Below, in pieces: positions 32,996-45,433 of a stretch of 64,000 nt of DNA. How positions within the stretch are numbered: the stretch's first letter is position 1; each line of letters starts with the position of its first letter. A program made the translations under genes and the position numbers. The notes under the pieces were generated by a model. That model made no database searches. It was not told the DNA's origin and saw only the letters and a list, made by a program, of their open reading frames with translations. The stretch comes from Aralia elata (Eukaryota > Streptophyta > Magnoliopsida > Apiales > Araliaceae): positions 62,001 to 126,000 of the forward strand of contig JAVJAP010000355.1 in assembly GCA_034770075.1 (NCBI GenBank). Direction: 5' to 3'.

Positions 32996-35900
32996 ATGTC
33001 AAACTCACTATCACTGCGTAGCATACTTGATGCTAACAAACTGACCGGACCGAATTACACGGACTGGTTAAGGAATCTGAGAATTGTTCTCAGTGCTGAA
33101 AAAATTTCTTATGTCCTAAATTCGCCAGTCCCTGCAAGTGTTGCAGAAATAGCCTCTGAGGAAGAGATTGCTACTTTCAGAAAGTGGCAAGATGATGCAA
33201 TCTTGGCTCAATGCATCATACTCGCATCCATGAGTAACGAGCTTCAGCGTCAGCATGAAACTATGGACGCTCCTACTATATTGCTGCATCTCAAAGAGTT
33301 GTATGGTGAGCAAAGTAGGACTGCTAGATATCAGATATCTAAGGAGCTCTTCCGATCTCGTATGACCGAGGGCACTGCTGTTGAGACTCATGTCCTTAAG
33401 ATGATCAATCTGATTGAACAACTTGGACAGCTTGGGTTCGTGATGGATGGGGAGTTAAGCCAAGATTTGATCTTGCAGTCACTCCCGGACATCTTCTCAC
33501 AATTTGTTGTGAATTTTCACATGAATAAGTTGGATGTCAGCTTGCCTGAGCTACTTAACATGCTGAAAACTACTGAAGGTCACTTCTCATCCAACAAGAA
33601 CCAAGTCTTACTAGTGGATGATTCTTCCAAGAAAAGGAAGAGGCCCAAGGTATCTTCTGAAAAGAAGAAAAACAAGAAGGCTAAGGGCAAGGCGAAGGGA
33701 AAGGATAAAAAGAAACCTGATCCAGATAGCAAAGGAATTTGCTACCATTGCAATAAGCTGGGACAGTGGAAGAGGAACTGCAAGGAGTATCTTGCGGGCC
33801 AAAAGAAGCTTGGAGAAGCTTCGACTTCCGATCTAGGTTTGTTCATGATTGAAATTAATTTTTCTGAAAGTCAAAATTCTACTTGGGTATTGGATACCGG
33901 CTGTAGTTCTCACATATGTAATAATATGCAGGGACTAAGCAGAAGTAGGAAGCTGAACAAGGATGAAGTCGTCCTACGAGTTGGTAATGGAGCAAAGGTT
34001 GCTGCATTGGCTGTAGGGACTTATTGTTTGGCACTGCCTTCGGGCAAGTTCATTAGTTTAAATAATTGTTATTATGTTCCAACACTCATTAGAAACATTA
34101 TTTCAATTTCTGTATTGGATATGGATGGTTTTAATATTATATTAAAGAACAACAGTTGTTCTATTTATAATAAAAATGTTTTATATGGTGTTGGCAATTT
34201 ACTGAATGGACTTTACATACTTGACTTGCATGAAAATATACTTCAAATTGAACAAACTAAGAAAAGAAAAAGAGATGATGTTAATTATACCTTTATGTGG
34301 CACTGTAGACTCGGTCATATCAATGAAACAAGATTATCCAAGTTGCATAAAGATGGGCTTTTAGAGCTATCTGATTATGAATCATATCCAACTTGTGAAT
34401 CTTGTCTCATGGGTAAGATGACTAAATCCCCTTTTAGTGGAAAAGGAGAAAGAGTTACAGAGTTGTTAGCGTTGGTACACACAGACGTATGTGGACCTAT
34501 GACAACGAATGCACGAGGAGGGTATTCTTATTTTATTACTTTCACTGATGATCATTCTAGATTTGGATATGTGTATTTAATGAAATACAAATCTGAATCG
34601 TTTGAAAAGTTCAAAGAATTCAGAAGTGAAGTAGAGAAACAAACTGGTAAAAATATTAAAATTCTTCGATCGGATCGAGGAGGGGAATATTTAACCAGTG
34701 AGTTTCTCAATTGTCTCAAAGAAAATGGTATAATCTCACAATGGACTCCACCAGGGACGCCACAGTTGAATGGTGTATCTGAAAGGAGAAATCGAACATT
34801 GTTGGACATGGTTCGTTCCATGATGAGTTTTACCGACCTTCCAGTATCCTTCTGGGGTTATGCCATAGAATCGGCTGCATACCTACTTAACAAAGTACCT
34901 ACCAAATCCGTCCCAAAGACTCCATATGAGATATGGACAGGGAGGAAACCAAATCTTAAGCATGTTAAGACTTGGGGTTGTCCAGCTTATGTCAAAAGGT
35001 TTGAGCATGATAAGCTGAAGACTAGATCCGACAAATGTAGATTCGTGGGATACCCTAAAGAAACATCAGGGTATTATTTCTATCATCCTACTGATCAAAA
35101 GGTGTTTGTTGCGAAACACGCTGCCTTCTTGGAAAAGGAGTTTATCCTTGAAGGGGTCAGTGGGAGTAAGATATATCTTGAAGAAGTTCAAGAACCACAA
35201 AATACTACAGATCAAAGTCAGGTACCTGACCAAGTAGAAGAACCTACTGTACCACTACCTATTCGTAAATCTGGAAGAGTACCGAAGATACCTGAGAGGT
35301 ATGGATTCATCATAGAAGATGATGATGAGGTACGCATCATAGATGATGATGATCCATTGACTTACGAAGAGGCTATGAGTAGTGAAGACTCAGAGAAATG
35401 GCTAGAAGCCATGAAATCCGAGATGGACTCCATGTACGAAAACCAAGTATGGACTTTGGTTTCACCACCTGAGGGCATTAAGCCTATTGGGTGTAAATGG
35501 GTCTTTAAGAGCAAGACTGGAGCGGACGGCAAGGTAGAGACCTATAAGGCCCGACTGGTTGCAAAAGGTTTCAAACAAAGACAAGGAGTTGACTATGATG
35601 AAACCTTCTCACCAGTAGCTATGCTCAAGTCCATTCGGATTTTGCTTGCGATTGCAGCTTATTATGACTACGAGATCTGGCAAATGGACGTGAAAACGGC
35701 CTTCCTCAATGGAGAGCTTGAGGAGAATGTATATATGATACAGCCAGAGGGTTTTGTTTCAACGGTTGGAACAAACCAAGTCTGTAAGCTACAACGATCC
35801 ATTTATGGATTGAAGCAAGCTTCTCGAAGATGGAACATCCGTTTTGATGAGATAATCAAAAGGTTTGATTTTATCAAAAATGAGGATGAACCTTGTGTGT

Positions 35901-36927
35901 ACAAGAAGGTTAGTGGGAGCGCTATATCATTCCTTGTATTATATGTTGATGATATATTACTGATTGGGAATGATGTTCCTATGCTACAGTCGATCAAAAT
36001 TTGGTTATCTAAACACTTCTCCATGAAGGACTTGGGTGACGCATCCTATATTTTGGGGATAAAGATCTATAGAGATAGATCTAAAAGGATGCTGGGCTTG
36101 ACCCAAGGAAAGTACATTGACTCGATGCTAAAGAAGTTTAGCATGGAAGATTCCAAAAGAGGTCTCATGCCGATGAGCCATGGAATACATCTCTCCAAGA
36201 AACAGGCCCCAAAGACACCTGAGGAGAGAGACCGTATGAGTAAGATTCCTTATGCTTCCGCAATAGGATCTATCATGTACGGTATGATATGTACTAGACC
36301 AGATCTCGCTCATGCACTTAGTGTAACAAGCAGATATCAGTCGAATCCAGGAGAAGAGCACTAGAAGGCAGTGAAAAACATCCTAAAGTACTTGAGAAGA
36401 ACTAAGGATGTATTTTTAGTCTACGGTGGGTCTGAATTGAAACTAGAGGGCTATACAGACTCAAGTTTTCAAACGGACCAAGATGACAGCAAATTCGTTT
36501 CAGGGTACGTGTTTACCTTAAACGGTGGCGCAGTGAGTTGGAAAGTTCCAAGCAGCAAACAGTTGCTGATTCGGTGACAGAGGCAGAGTATATAGCTGCA
36601 AGTAAAGCTGCAAAGGAAGCTGTTTGGATGAAGAAGTTCATAACTGAACTTGGAGTGGTTCCTAGCATTAGAGGAGCCGTACCTTTATTCTGTGACAACA
36701 ACGGAGCTGTTGCGCAGGCTAAGGAACCCAGGTCTCATCAGAAATCCAAACACGTGTTGCGGCGGTTTCATTTGATTAGAGAGATCATTGAAAGAGGAGA
36801 TGTCACCCTGGAGCGTGTGGACTCTCAAGACAACATTGCAGATCCATTTACTAAAGCTTTAACTCAACAGCAGTTTGATCGTCACCTAGAGAAGATGGGT
36901 ATTAGATACCGTGGCGATTGGCTTTAG
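32996..36927 (+). pseudogene. Angela-like gag-pol polyprotein with one stop and one frameshift
   Basis: The ATG at 32996 is preferred over 32957 because the gag N-terminus starts MSNSLSLRSILDANKLTGPN. Domain order is Copia type (residues counted from 32957). Gag is followed by a zinc knuckle at about 262-275 (CYHCNKLGQWKRNC), where the usual His is Gln (codon 33764-33766), and a protease motif DTGCSSH near 313. The integrase zinc finger (CRLGHINETRL...CESCLMGK, about 450-490) leads into an integrase core with Asp in HTDVCGP, Asp in SDRGGEY and Glu in GVSERRNR. Reverse transcriptase carries QMDVKTAFLNGELEE and YVDDILLIGND, and RNase H follows with GYTDSSFQ and EAEYIAASKA. A TAG at 36362-36364 interrupts the frame just before RNase H. 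About two bases are missing near 36543, which shifts the rest into another frame (36538-36927). The element is otherwise complete but cannot make an intact RNase H. Confidence 0.9.
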
Positions 36928-36940
36928 TGCAAGTGGGAGA

Positions 36941-37643
36941 TTAAAAGTAGTATGCACACAAGCCAATCATATTTGATATGATGTAGCATATACTTTGTAA
37001 TCTTATTCATTTATTAATAAAGAATAGATTTTCTCAAAAGGCATTTTATATTATCTACATGGTGCTGTTATATTAAATGTGATAAACCCATAGTTTTGAG
37101 CAATGCTTTTAGAATCATGATGGTGATCATGCTAATGAGATCTAAATTCAAGATAGCTCACAAACTAAAATTGTTCCTAATCGTTGGATTACTAAATAGG
37201 GGATTAGTGAATCCGGATAGATTAGTACATACGTTGCTTGCTCTTAGGAAGAGGATGATTGATCTCATAATCATTTGTGTGGAGACACTAAAGCAAGTAT
37301 GTAGGTGCTTATTGGAGAATAAGTTCACTGAACGTGACTCACTAAGGAATACCTAATGGAGTTTTACTCTCCTGTCAATAGGAATTCCTAAAGTGATAGT
37401 AGTACAAGTGATCCTTGGACTTGAGATCATCATAGTATCTTGTGTATGATGAGTTATACTTTGACATGTCCCTTAAGACCTTGTGGGTATATCAAATGGT
37501 ATGATTGGGTATAATTAGTTGTACATGGAGATAGGTGAATGATCAACAAAGAATCTACCTCGTCTAGTAAAAGATGTGAATGTCCTATGTGATTCGATAA
37601 ATGACAACTCAGTAGTCCTTGGCCAAGGCAGAATGAAATTAGA
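36941..37643 (+). repeat. Angela-like 3' LTR, truncated
   Basis: Matches 29526 to about 30231 and then ends at TTAGA, joined to SIRE-like LTR sequence. The remaining about 1.1 kb of LTR, including its TATA box, is missing. Confidence 0.88.
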
Positions 37644-37885
37644 TGAAGAAGTGACTTGGACAAGTCAATCAGTGCTTAATGGAAGTGATCATCTGCATCT
37701 GCTATGTACTAGAAGAAGGAAGGGCTTAAACGACCATCATCAGCAGCACCCAGAAGAAGATCACCATCAGCTGTCAAGTACCTAAAGATGAAGGAGATCA
37801 AAGTTCATCTTGACAGCACAACTCAACAAACCTTCACCACACCAAAGAGGGCAGGGTGTCCTTGTCTTAAGTGACTAAACAAAGT

Positions 37886-38169
37886 CAAGTCTGCTAGACT
37901 TGCTGAGTACCATAGGGTACAAGAGATTCTAAGTCTGCTGGGCTTAGTCTACAGGTTCCAAGGCTGCTGGCCTTGAAGGGTTCTTTGTGAACTGGGTTTC
38001 CAAGTCTGCTGGACTTGAAAAAGGTCATTGGATCCTTCTCCGAGGGACTAAAAACAACTCAAGTCTGCGAGACACAAGATGGGTCAAAGGATCCGTGTCT
38101 GCAAGGGTTGAGGAGGGTCAAAGGATCCTTGCCTTTGTGGCTAAAAACAACTCTTGTCTGCTGGACTTG
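37886..38169 (+). repeat. Array of short hairpins with TGCTG loops in SIRE-like LTR
   Basis: Units at 37886-37902 (CAAGTC/GACTTG, loop TGCTA), 37929-37947 (CTAAG/CTTAG), 37959-37975 (CAAGGC/GCCTTG) and 38001-38017 (CAAGTC/GACTTG), plus weaker copies near 38066 and 38155. The 3' LTR has the same array at about 58284-58563. Confidence 0.7.
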
Positions 38170-38534
38170 AGGAGGGCGTAGAGTCCTTGTCTTTGTGACT
38201 AAAACAATTAGTGGATTCCTACTTGTTAAAGTAGAAGAGTGGAGTAGGAGTTATTACGTCTCCGAACCACTTAAAAACTCCCGTGTCGTTTACTTTATGT
38301 CATTTACTTTATGCTCAATAAACTGCTATATCTGTTATCAACCATACTACAGGCTTGTAGACTGAACTAAGACTATGCTTGAATTTATGAAGGGGATATT
38401 AATGTTATTCCGCTGTGCATGAATTGATTCTCTATCCTATAACTGTTATACTTTCATTAATAAAGGAAAAAGTTTTAAAGGATCTATTCAACCCCCCCTT
38501 CTAGATCCACATTGTGTCCCAGGGAACTAACAAT

Positions 38535-38546
38535 TGGTATCAGAGC
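38535..38546 (+). other. Primer-binding site, initiator-Met type (SIRE-like)
   Basis: TGGTATCAGAGC, two bases after the LTR end at 38532. Confidence 0.85.
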
Positions 38547-39729
38547 AGGTTCTCATGAATACTATAAAGCTAACACTTTGAGTAGATCCATGACACAAAG
38601 CTAGATCAGTTCTAAGTCTGAGTACTGATTGACAAGTCAATGAACTAATAAGTTGAAAATTGTTTATGTAGGAACATCTGTCCTGAGCTACCCAGGTTGT
38701 ACCATGGGCTTAAATGGAAAAACTCATCATCACCAAGCATGCAGATGTCATTAAGCATATCGATCATTTCATAAGAAGGAAGATATTCTCCATTAAAAAG
38801 GGAATATGCATCACCACCTAAGATGTTGTGAAATCCTACAAAGGATGATCAAGGAGTTATCCAAAGGATAATGTGCCATCATCAATGCACTTATAATGAC
38901 TCCATGAGCTTCTCAACACTTATGACATGCTCCCACTCTACAAGATATGAATATGAAGGTTCATTCAAGCGTATCGGTAATTATGGGACGTCATAACTAA
39001 CCAAGTGCAGAATTTAAAGATGTGCTCAATGTATCAGTCTATGCAGCCCAATGAAGAAACAAATGATGAGACCGGCAATGGCCTGAGGGAGTTCATCTAG
39101 CAAAGAAATGCACCAATGCTAGCTGCACCACTGACTGTTAAGAAACTGACATTAGTGAGGTATCAATCTCTGTCTCCCTAAAAATGCAGATATCATTAAC
39201 TGTAAATATATATTGCATATCTGTATGTCCTCACACTTCAGTAGCAGATCAAGAGATCATTTTCAACCTTAAAAGGAAAAGGAAAGTAAGTGATGGTGTA
39301 ACGATCACTTTGTTGTCTATCCATATTTGAAGCTGAAAATAAAATTCTTGAGATGAATATCTGAAGTTTGTGCAAATAGAATCTTCTCTCATCTTGTTGC
39401 TAAACGTGCTTAAACTACTTTGCAATTGCTGTTGTGTGTACTGTCTCATTAAATCAGTTATCGTGACATTTAGAGTTTGCCATTAGATGTGGAAATCCAA
39501 GTAGGGATTGTAATCAATAATATCACCACATAATTTCTAACACTGATGTTTATGAGGTGACTGTGCTTGGTAAGACATTAACATCCTACCTTAGTTCTCA
39601 CACCTTATATGATGAGTAATGCACTATCTCATGATCTAAGCAATTGATAAGTCGTAGAGTGTAGTTATGTCTGTCGGTGCACATTGAAGGATCGTAGAGA
39701 TTGATAACTCTACGAACCATCTATGTACA
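38547..39729 (+). other. SIRE-like internal region, left part, no intact gene
   Basis: About 1.2 kb with stops in all frames; gag cannot be recognised. CGTAGAG and CTCTACG heptamers occur near 39655-39715. It ends at the Ath-2 target duplication GTACA (39725-39729). Confidence 0.55.
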
Positions 39730-42082
39730 TGATGAGTGTATTTTTTACACACAATTTGGGTACTTTTGGCCTTGATAATTTGCAAGTCTTTAGGTATTTT
39801 ATGTGGTTTTTATGTATTTTTATCTTATTTCTACATAAATTAGTTTTTAGTTATTTTTACATGTTTTATGTTGCTTTGATGCATTTTCATTATGTTTGTA
39901 GGAATTGAAATAAAGACCGCTCGGATCGTTGTTTGTATTGACTCAATGTCCGTGCCTGGACGTCTGTGCCCGAATGGTAGTATGATGGAAATTTGTGATT
40001 GGCGACGCTCGGTGCTTAATTTGATAACATTTGGTAGTTGGGCGTGCACGACGTCGGGAAGCGTGCACGGCGTGCGGCGTCCGCCAAGCCACAAGGGCAA
40101 GCCCGTGCTTAGATATCCGTGCCCGAATGATAACACGGTGAAAATTTATGCTTGGCGATGCTCGGGGCTTAATTTGATGACATTTGGAAGTTGGGCGTGC
40201 ACGGCGTTGTAAAGCGTCCACGGCGTGCACGGCGTCGGAAAGCGTGCACGGCGTGCGGCGTCGGCCAAGCCACGAGGGCAAGCCCGTGCTTAGATATCCG
40301 TGCCCGAATGATAACACGGTGAAAATTTATGTTTGGCGATGCTCGGGGCTTAATTTGATGACATTTGGAAGTTGGGCGTGCACGGCGTTGGAAAGCGTGC
40401 ACGGCGTGCGGCGTCGACCAAGCCGCGGGCACGGCGTGTGGCAGACGGGGCGTCAGCGTGCGGCCCAGGCGCTGGGCGCGGGCGCATGGGCGCGGCGTGC
40501 GGGCGCGCGCTGGGCGTGCGGGCGTGTTGGCGCGCTGGGCGTGCGGGCGTGTGCGTTGGGAGCGGGCGCATGGGCGCGGCGTGCGGGCGCGCGGCGTGGG
40601 CGTGCGGGCGTGGGCGTGCGGCCAGCGTGCGGCCCAGGCGCTGGGCGCGGGCGCGCGCGCTGGCGTGCGGGCGCGCAGCGTGGGCATGCGGCGTTGGGCG
40701 TGCGGCCCAGGCGCTGGGCGCGGGCTGGCGTGCGGGCGCGCCAACGCCGTGCTGAGTGCGATCTGACACAGTTTTAGTGCGATCTGAGCTCCATTTTGTC
40801 CGAGTTTTGCTAGGGTTTCTTGATGGAGGCTATATATAATCTCTTCTAAGCTTCATATCAGATATCAAGGAATTGAGAGGCTAGACTAAAACATCAAAAT
40901 AGAGAGCAAAGGTGCTGCAATACAAGGAAAACTCAGCCAAAGCCAAAGAACTAAGAAGGAAAGCCTTGTCAAAGAGTCATCTAGAGAGAGGGAGACTACA
41001 AAATACATCAACCAACAGAGCTCAAGGCTGCAAATCAAGCTGAATCAAGCCAAAAGCTAAGGAACTCAGTCAACAAGAATTGCAAGGCCAAGGAGGAGAG
41101 CTAGAAACCTACAGCAACCAAAGGAACACCAGCTGAATAGCTTCAAAAGTGGTTTCATTTCTAGATTTCCATCTCCTTTATAATTCGAATTTGACAATGT
41201 ATCAATTGAAAATGATGTTTATTGTAGCTATCATGAACTAACCTTCTATTCTAAGGTTGCAATGGAACCCAACACTTAATGTGAATTGAATTCTCTCTCT
41301 ATTGATTTTAGTTATGCATTTGTGAATTGATTGTCATAACCTTTGCTTCTAGATTAATTGCTTGGCCCGTAATTACCGTGGGAACCTATATGAACTTGAC
41401 GAACGGATTATAGGTTAAGACCTAGTTATGATAACATGCGAGAGTATAGATTATTGTGGGTTATTAATTGGATTAAGTGACGTGTGTCTTATTAATTATC
41501 TGCAATAATAGGTATCTTGATAGTAGTTGGGATAGATATATACCTAATTACCGCATGCAACCTATTGAGAATCTAGTCTTAATGACTTCCGAGGTGAAAG
41601 TTGGTAATTGAAGGGAGGATTAATTAGATTTGGTGACACGTGTCTATAAATCATTCCTGAAATTAGTCTCTTGATAGTGTATAGGATAGACATATACCTA
41701 TGCACCGCTTAGGAAGATTCGTGATTGACCATCGACAGAGGCTCTTATGTAGTTTTGATTTCTCGGTTGTCAATTCGTATGCTATAATTGATTGAAAAGA
41801 GAGAGTTACGAGATTCAAATGACGTGTTGGGGGAAATTGTAATCTTAGACCTTTCTATCTTGATATTTTACCGCATTTTATTCATTACTTAACTTGTGAA
41901 CTCAACCAATCAACAAACAATCAAACCTTCATCGTTTAAATTAGATCAAATTGATATACGATTGGTACTTGGTTATTATTTGTCACAATTCCCTGTGGGT
42001 TCAACTCTTATCTTATCATATATTACTTGTGTGCCGTGTATACTTGCACGTGTGTGTTTATCGATTGTGAAATCGACCAACA
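39730..42082 (+). repeat. Ath-2 5' LTR
   Basis: LTR of 2353 bp from TGATGAGTG to CGACCAACA. It contains three tandem copies of a 150-180 bp unit (39951, 40104 and 40285 onward; anchor GTGCCCGAATG). Next is a very GC-rich stretch (40430-40745) of GGCGTGCGGGCGCGC-like repeats, then a TATATATAA box (40831-40839). The long frames over 39892-40777 in all directions come from this composition and are not genes. Confidence 0.9.
40831..40839 (+). promoter_or_regulatory. Putative LTR promoter TATA box (Ath-2)
   Basis: TATATATAA follows GATGGAGGC. The same box is in the 3' LTR at about 48213-48221. Confidence 0.55.
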
Positions 42083-42088
42083 AGTTTT

Positions 42089-42105
42089 TGGCGTCGTTGC
42101 CGGGG
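42089..42105 (+). other. Primer-binding site, tRNA-Asp type (Ath-2)
   Basis: TGGCGTCGTTGCCGGGG, one change from the tRNA-Asp complement, six bases after the LTR end. Confidence 0.85.
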
Positions 42106-42237
42106 AATTGTTTCTAATAATTTTACCAATATTAATTTCAATCAAATTGATCTTGATTTAAACTTGTATATAAATTTATTTTTAACATTTTTTTCTATTT
42201 TTTTCTGTTTAATGTTTTCTTCGTTACGAGGTACACC

Positions 42238-43427
42238 ATGGCCAACTATAATTATCAATGGCCTCACACGGGAATGACCCAATCAGAAGCGGTATGGATG
42301 GATGGAATTGATGCGGTGCCGACACATATAGAGGAGCTGTCAAGGAATGTTAACGCTCTAGTGGCCCAACGTACTCAACGTGTTGCGGTGAATTGTGATT
42401 ATTGTGATGGAAACCATCCGAGTCATCTATGCACCATTAATTTTGAGTCGGCATGGTATGGTGGCAACATCGGCGATTACTCTAATAGTTATGACTGTTT
42501 CGATGCTTATCACCAAGATTGGGGGTATTACCCAGATTCTACATGGAGCTACAATTATGAAGATCAATACTATGCTCCGAGTCCAGCATATGCACCGGAA
42601 TTCTCATGTCCACCTTCATTGCCATAAGAAGAAAATTCAAATGTGAAGGAACTTGGGTCCCAGACCATAACCTCTATTGAGGAGATTGTGAAAAGTCAGC
42701 ATATGTCAATTCAAAATCTTGAGAACCAGTTGGGACAACTTATTATCGCCTTCAACGATAGATATCAAGGTGAATGGCCCAATGACATGGTTCCCAAAAC
42801 TGATGGATTTCGCGTGCCAAAGCTGCAACTAAACATGCTAATTGATGATGATTCTGATATGGAAGAGATATGTGGGAAACAAGAAAAGGAGGTCGAGGAT
42901 CTAGCCTTGAGCCCCAATGATGATGATGAGCTAATTTCGAGTGTATCCCATATACCTTCTCCTCCAAAGCTCAAGGATCTGGGTGGTTTTGCAGTCTTTG
43001 CCCATTGAGTAGTCATGTCGTAGGCAAAGCTCTAGGTGACATGGGAGCTAGTTTACAGTTTGAGCCATGGCGTGATGAAGTTGAGGTTCATGAAAAGATC
43101 GATGAGGATCCACTTGTGCTTGAGAAACTTAATGTCACTATGTCATTCATAGACACAATAGAGCAGACCCCTAGCTACTGTCAGTTCATACAGGAGGATT
43201 TATATAAGAACAATAAGCTAGGTGAGCTTGAGACATTGGACCTCACCGAAGTAATGCCCTCAGATGTTTCACCCCTACTAAAAGATGAAGCGAATGAAGA
43301 AAGTTTCTTTTTGCTGATAGAAGAAACTGAGTTTGGGAGTCGCCTACTATACATGCATGCCATGCAAATTAAGGAAATGACAGCACGAAGGCATGCTAAG
43401 GTCATTTTTGCAATCGAGCCGGACTAA
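42238..43427 (+). pseudogene. Athila-type gag / protease-like frame with stop and frameshift
   Basis: It starts MANYNYQWPHTGMTQ and is homologous to the proteins at 2261-3337 and 18467-19600. It carries CDYCDGNHPSHLC, AYHQDWGYYPDSTWSYNY and APSPAYAPEFSCPP. A TAA at 42625-42627 interrupts it. The same frame resumes with SIQNLENQLGQLI and PKLQLNMLIDDDSDME up to 43008. A frameshift near 42995 then moves to the frame of 43005-43427, with the degraded protease motif GKALGDMGASLQFEPW. The C-terminus runs past the GGFLN ending seen in the two relatives. Confidence 0.8.
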
Positions 43428-45433
43428 AAGGAAACAGGAAGCTAGTCAGGCTGCGGACTTTAACTCAAGCGCTATTTGGGAGGCAACCCAAATCTCCATT
43501 TTATTTTTAGAGCTATTTTGTTTTTATTTTTTCTAATTTATTTTTTTAAAAAAAAAGAAAAAGTTTTGGGTAGTTTATTTTCGATTTTAAGATTAATTGT
43601 GATTAATGTGTGTAATATTGCTTGTTGCAGATATCCAACATTGAAAATCATAACAGCAGCATAGCACCAGCCAGCTGATGCTTGTCCTTAATAGTAGCCC
43701 ATATGCAAATTTTTGGCATTCCACTCTTTTGTTTCTCTCCTCCAAAGCCAAGTGCCAACATTTTTCACATCATAACAAAGTTAAAATCCACTACCCATTG
43801 TCCAAATTAGCATACAAGGCTTGCAATTCATCATCAAATTCACCATCTTAGCCTTCAACTCACCAAGGGTTTCATGGATTTGGCTAGTTTTGCAAGGTTT
43901 TGCTCTTCCTCCCTAAAAGCGAAGGTAGTTGCATTTGAACTCGAATTTTTCTTGCTTGGTGTTGTGCTTGGGTTGAGTTTTATTGCAGGAACCCTTCAAT
44001 TCTCCCATTGCAAGACTTTGTGGAGGGCTAACCGTACTTTCCAATGCATTGACAACTGAGATTTTGGGAGGTGCACGCCACGTGTTTGATATTTGGCCTG
44101 AGAGAGTTTCTTAGCTAATATGGGCTGTTCTTCATGAGGCATTGTTCTGGTATGGCTTCCAAGCAACAAGTGAGGCGAAGCTTCATCGTCCAAGCCAATC
44201 ATAGCCCATGACAAGAATTTTGTTAGTCCGAAAGCGTCCAAGCGTGACCACACTATAATGTTGTTGCTTGATTACCCTCAGTGAAGTTCTCTATTTTAAT
44301 TCTGTCTATTATAAACATCGAGGACTATGTTTATTTTAAGTTTGGGGGTGTGGTAGTTTAATTGAGTTATCCTTGTCTGTCTAGTCGTGTTGTGCTGGGT
44401 GGTAGTCAAATTTAAGTTTGGGGGTAGCTCTTCGTATTTGCGTATTTATGTGTTTAATTTAGTTTTTGTGTGATTTAAGCATGTTTTTCTTTTTATTCAA
44501 AAAAAAAAAAATTTATTTTTAGGATGTGTCTCTTGAGCATTGTTTTAATTTGATTTGAACTATAATCCATGGTCTATGATAATGACTTGTTCGAAGAGAT
44601 TCTAACTCATGAGAAGCAGACAATTGTTGCTTAGTCTTTGTGCTTATCGTTTATTGGTTATTATTTTGCTTATGCGTCTTTTCACTATCATGCACTTACC
44701 CATGAGTATTAAGCTAGTTGTATGCTTAGAGAAGACTTTTATAACCGAATGCTTGTGAAAAATATCTATAAACTCTAGAACTCGTTTAAACATCACTCGA
44801 ACCAAGGTGTCCAATTTTGTTATATTTGAATTGATGGTCATGTGGTGAGTTGAGATGGAGCGTAGAACGCACTCACTCATGGACACATGCGTAGGAGAGA
44901 TAGAGCGTAAAACGCACTCTCTTATAATTGTGATTAAAGAAAAAAAATTGTTTATTGCAAATTTTGCATGGGGTTGAGGTTGAGCGTAAAATGCACTCGC
45001 CTATATGAGCGTGCTTAAGGTTGAGATGGAGCATAAAATGCACTCACCTAGAGCCCTTGATTCTCAAAATTTTTGGAATTGTGATTTGTATACCTTTGTA
45101 TTGAGTGATGTGTTAAGCATGTTGTTTTGGGGTTTGTTTTGATTATTTCATAAGGTAATGTGGTTGCAAAGTTCATCCGAGCTTGGTTGGTTTAGTGCTA
45201 TTGGGTACTCACACACACACGGAAGGGGCCTTAAGCAAAGTATGACTAGCTAACTGAAATTTTAGACTTCCAACACCTTGTTTGTTCTCTCGAGTTCTTT
45301 GTGTTGATGCTTTTGAGACCATTGTCGGCTTATTAATTCATTGCTCAAGTTAGGTTATATTAGAAGTTTTTGAATTGTTTAGTTTAGGTTTATATTGCTT
45401 GAGGACAAGCAAAGATTTAAGTTTGGGGGTATT
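43428..45433 (+). promoter_or_regulatory. Ath-2 structured untranslated region
   Basis: In order it holds a TTTGGGAGGCAACCCAAA hairpin (43475-43492) and an ATAAACAT/ATGTTTAT hairpin with the GAGGAC core (44311-44334) followed by the tract AAGTTTGGGGGT (44338-44349). A second such tract without hairpin lies at about 44412-44424. Four copies of the GAGCGTAAAACGCACTC repeat follow (44851-44876, 44896-44920, 44974-44998, 45022-45046). Last are a TTGCTT/AAGCAA hairpin with the GAGGAC core (45395-45412) and the terminal tract. No credible gene. Confidence 0.75.

Larger units (their letters stand above)
29526..37643 (+). mobile_element. Angela-like Copia retrotransposon, 3' LTR truncated
   Basis: Consists of a 5' LTR (29526-31345), primer site TGGTATCAGAGC (31347-31358), long leader, gag-pol (32996-36927), polypurine tract AAGTGGGAGA (36931-36940) and a truncated 3' LTR (36941-37643, about 700 of 1820 bp). 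Where comparable, the LTRs differ at only about 1 percent of positions by eye. Gag motifs, LTR length and domain order fit the Angela lineage. The 3' half of the 3' LTR was lost in a deletion that also removed host LTR sequence. Confidence 0.88.
29086..38532 (+). repeat. SIRE-like 5' LTR, interrupted and deleted
   Basis: LTR parts at 29086-29525 and about 37640-38532 flank the Angela-like element. Compared with the 3' LTR, bases 56369-58037 (about 1.67 kb, including its TATATAAA box) are missing. The right junction shows the microhomology TAGA between Angela LTR and SIRE LTR. Confidence 0.88.

Noticed and set aside
39892..40777. Many overlapping Ala/Arg/Gly-rich open frames on both strands (also at 45596-46618 and 62444-63307)
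   Set aside because: GC-rich repeat composition removes stop codons in all frames. The frames lie in LTRs and match no family.
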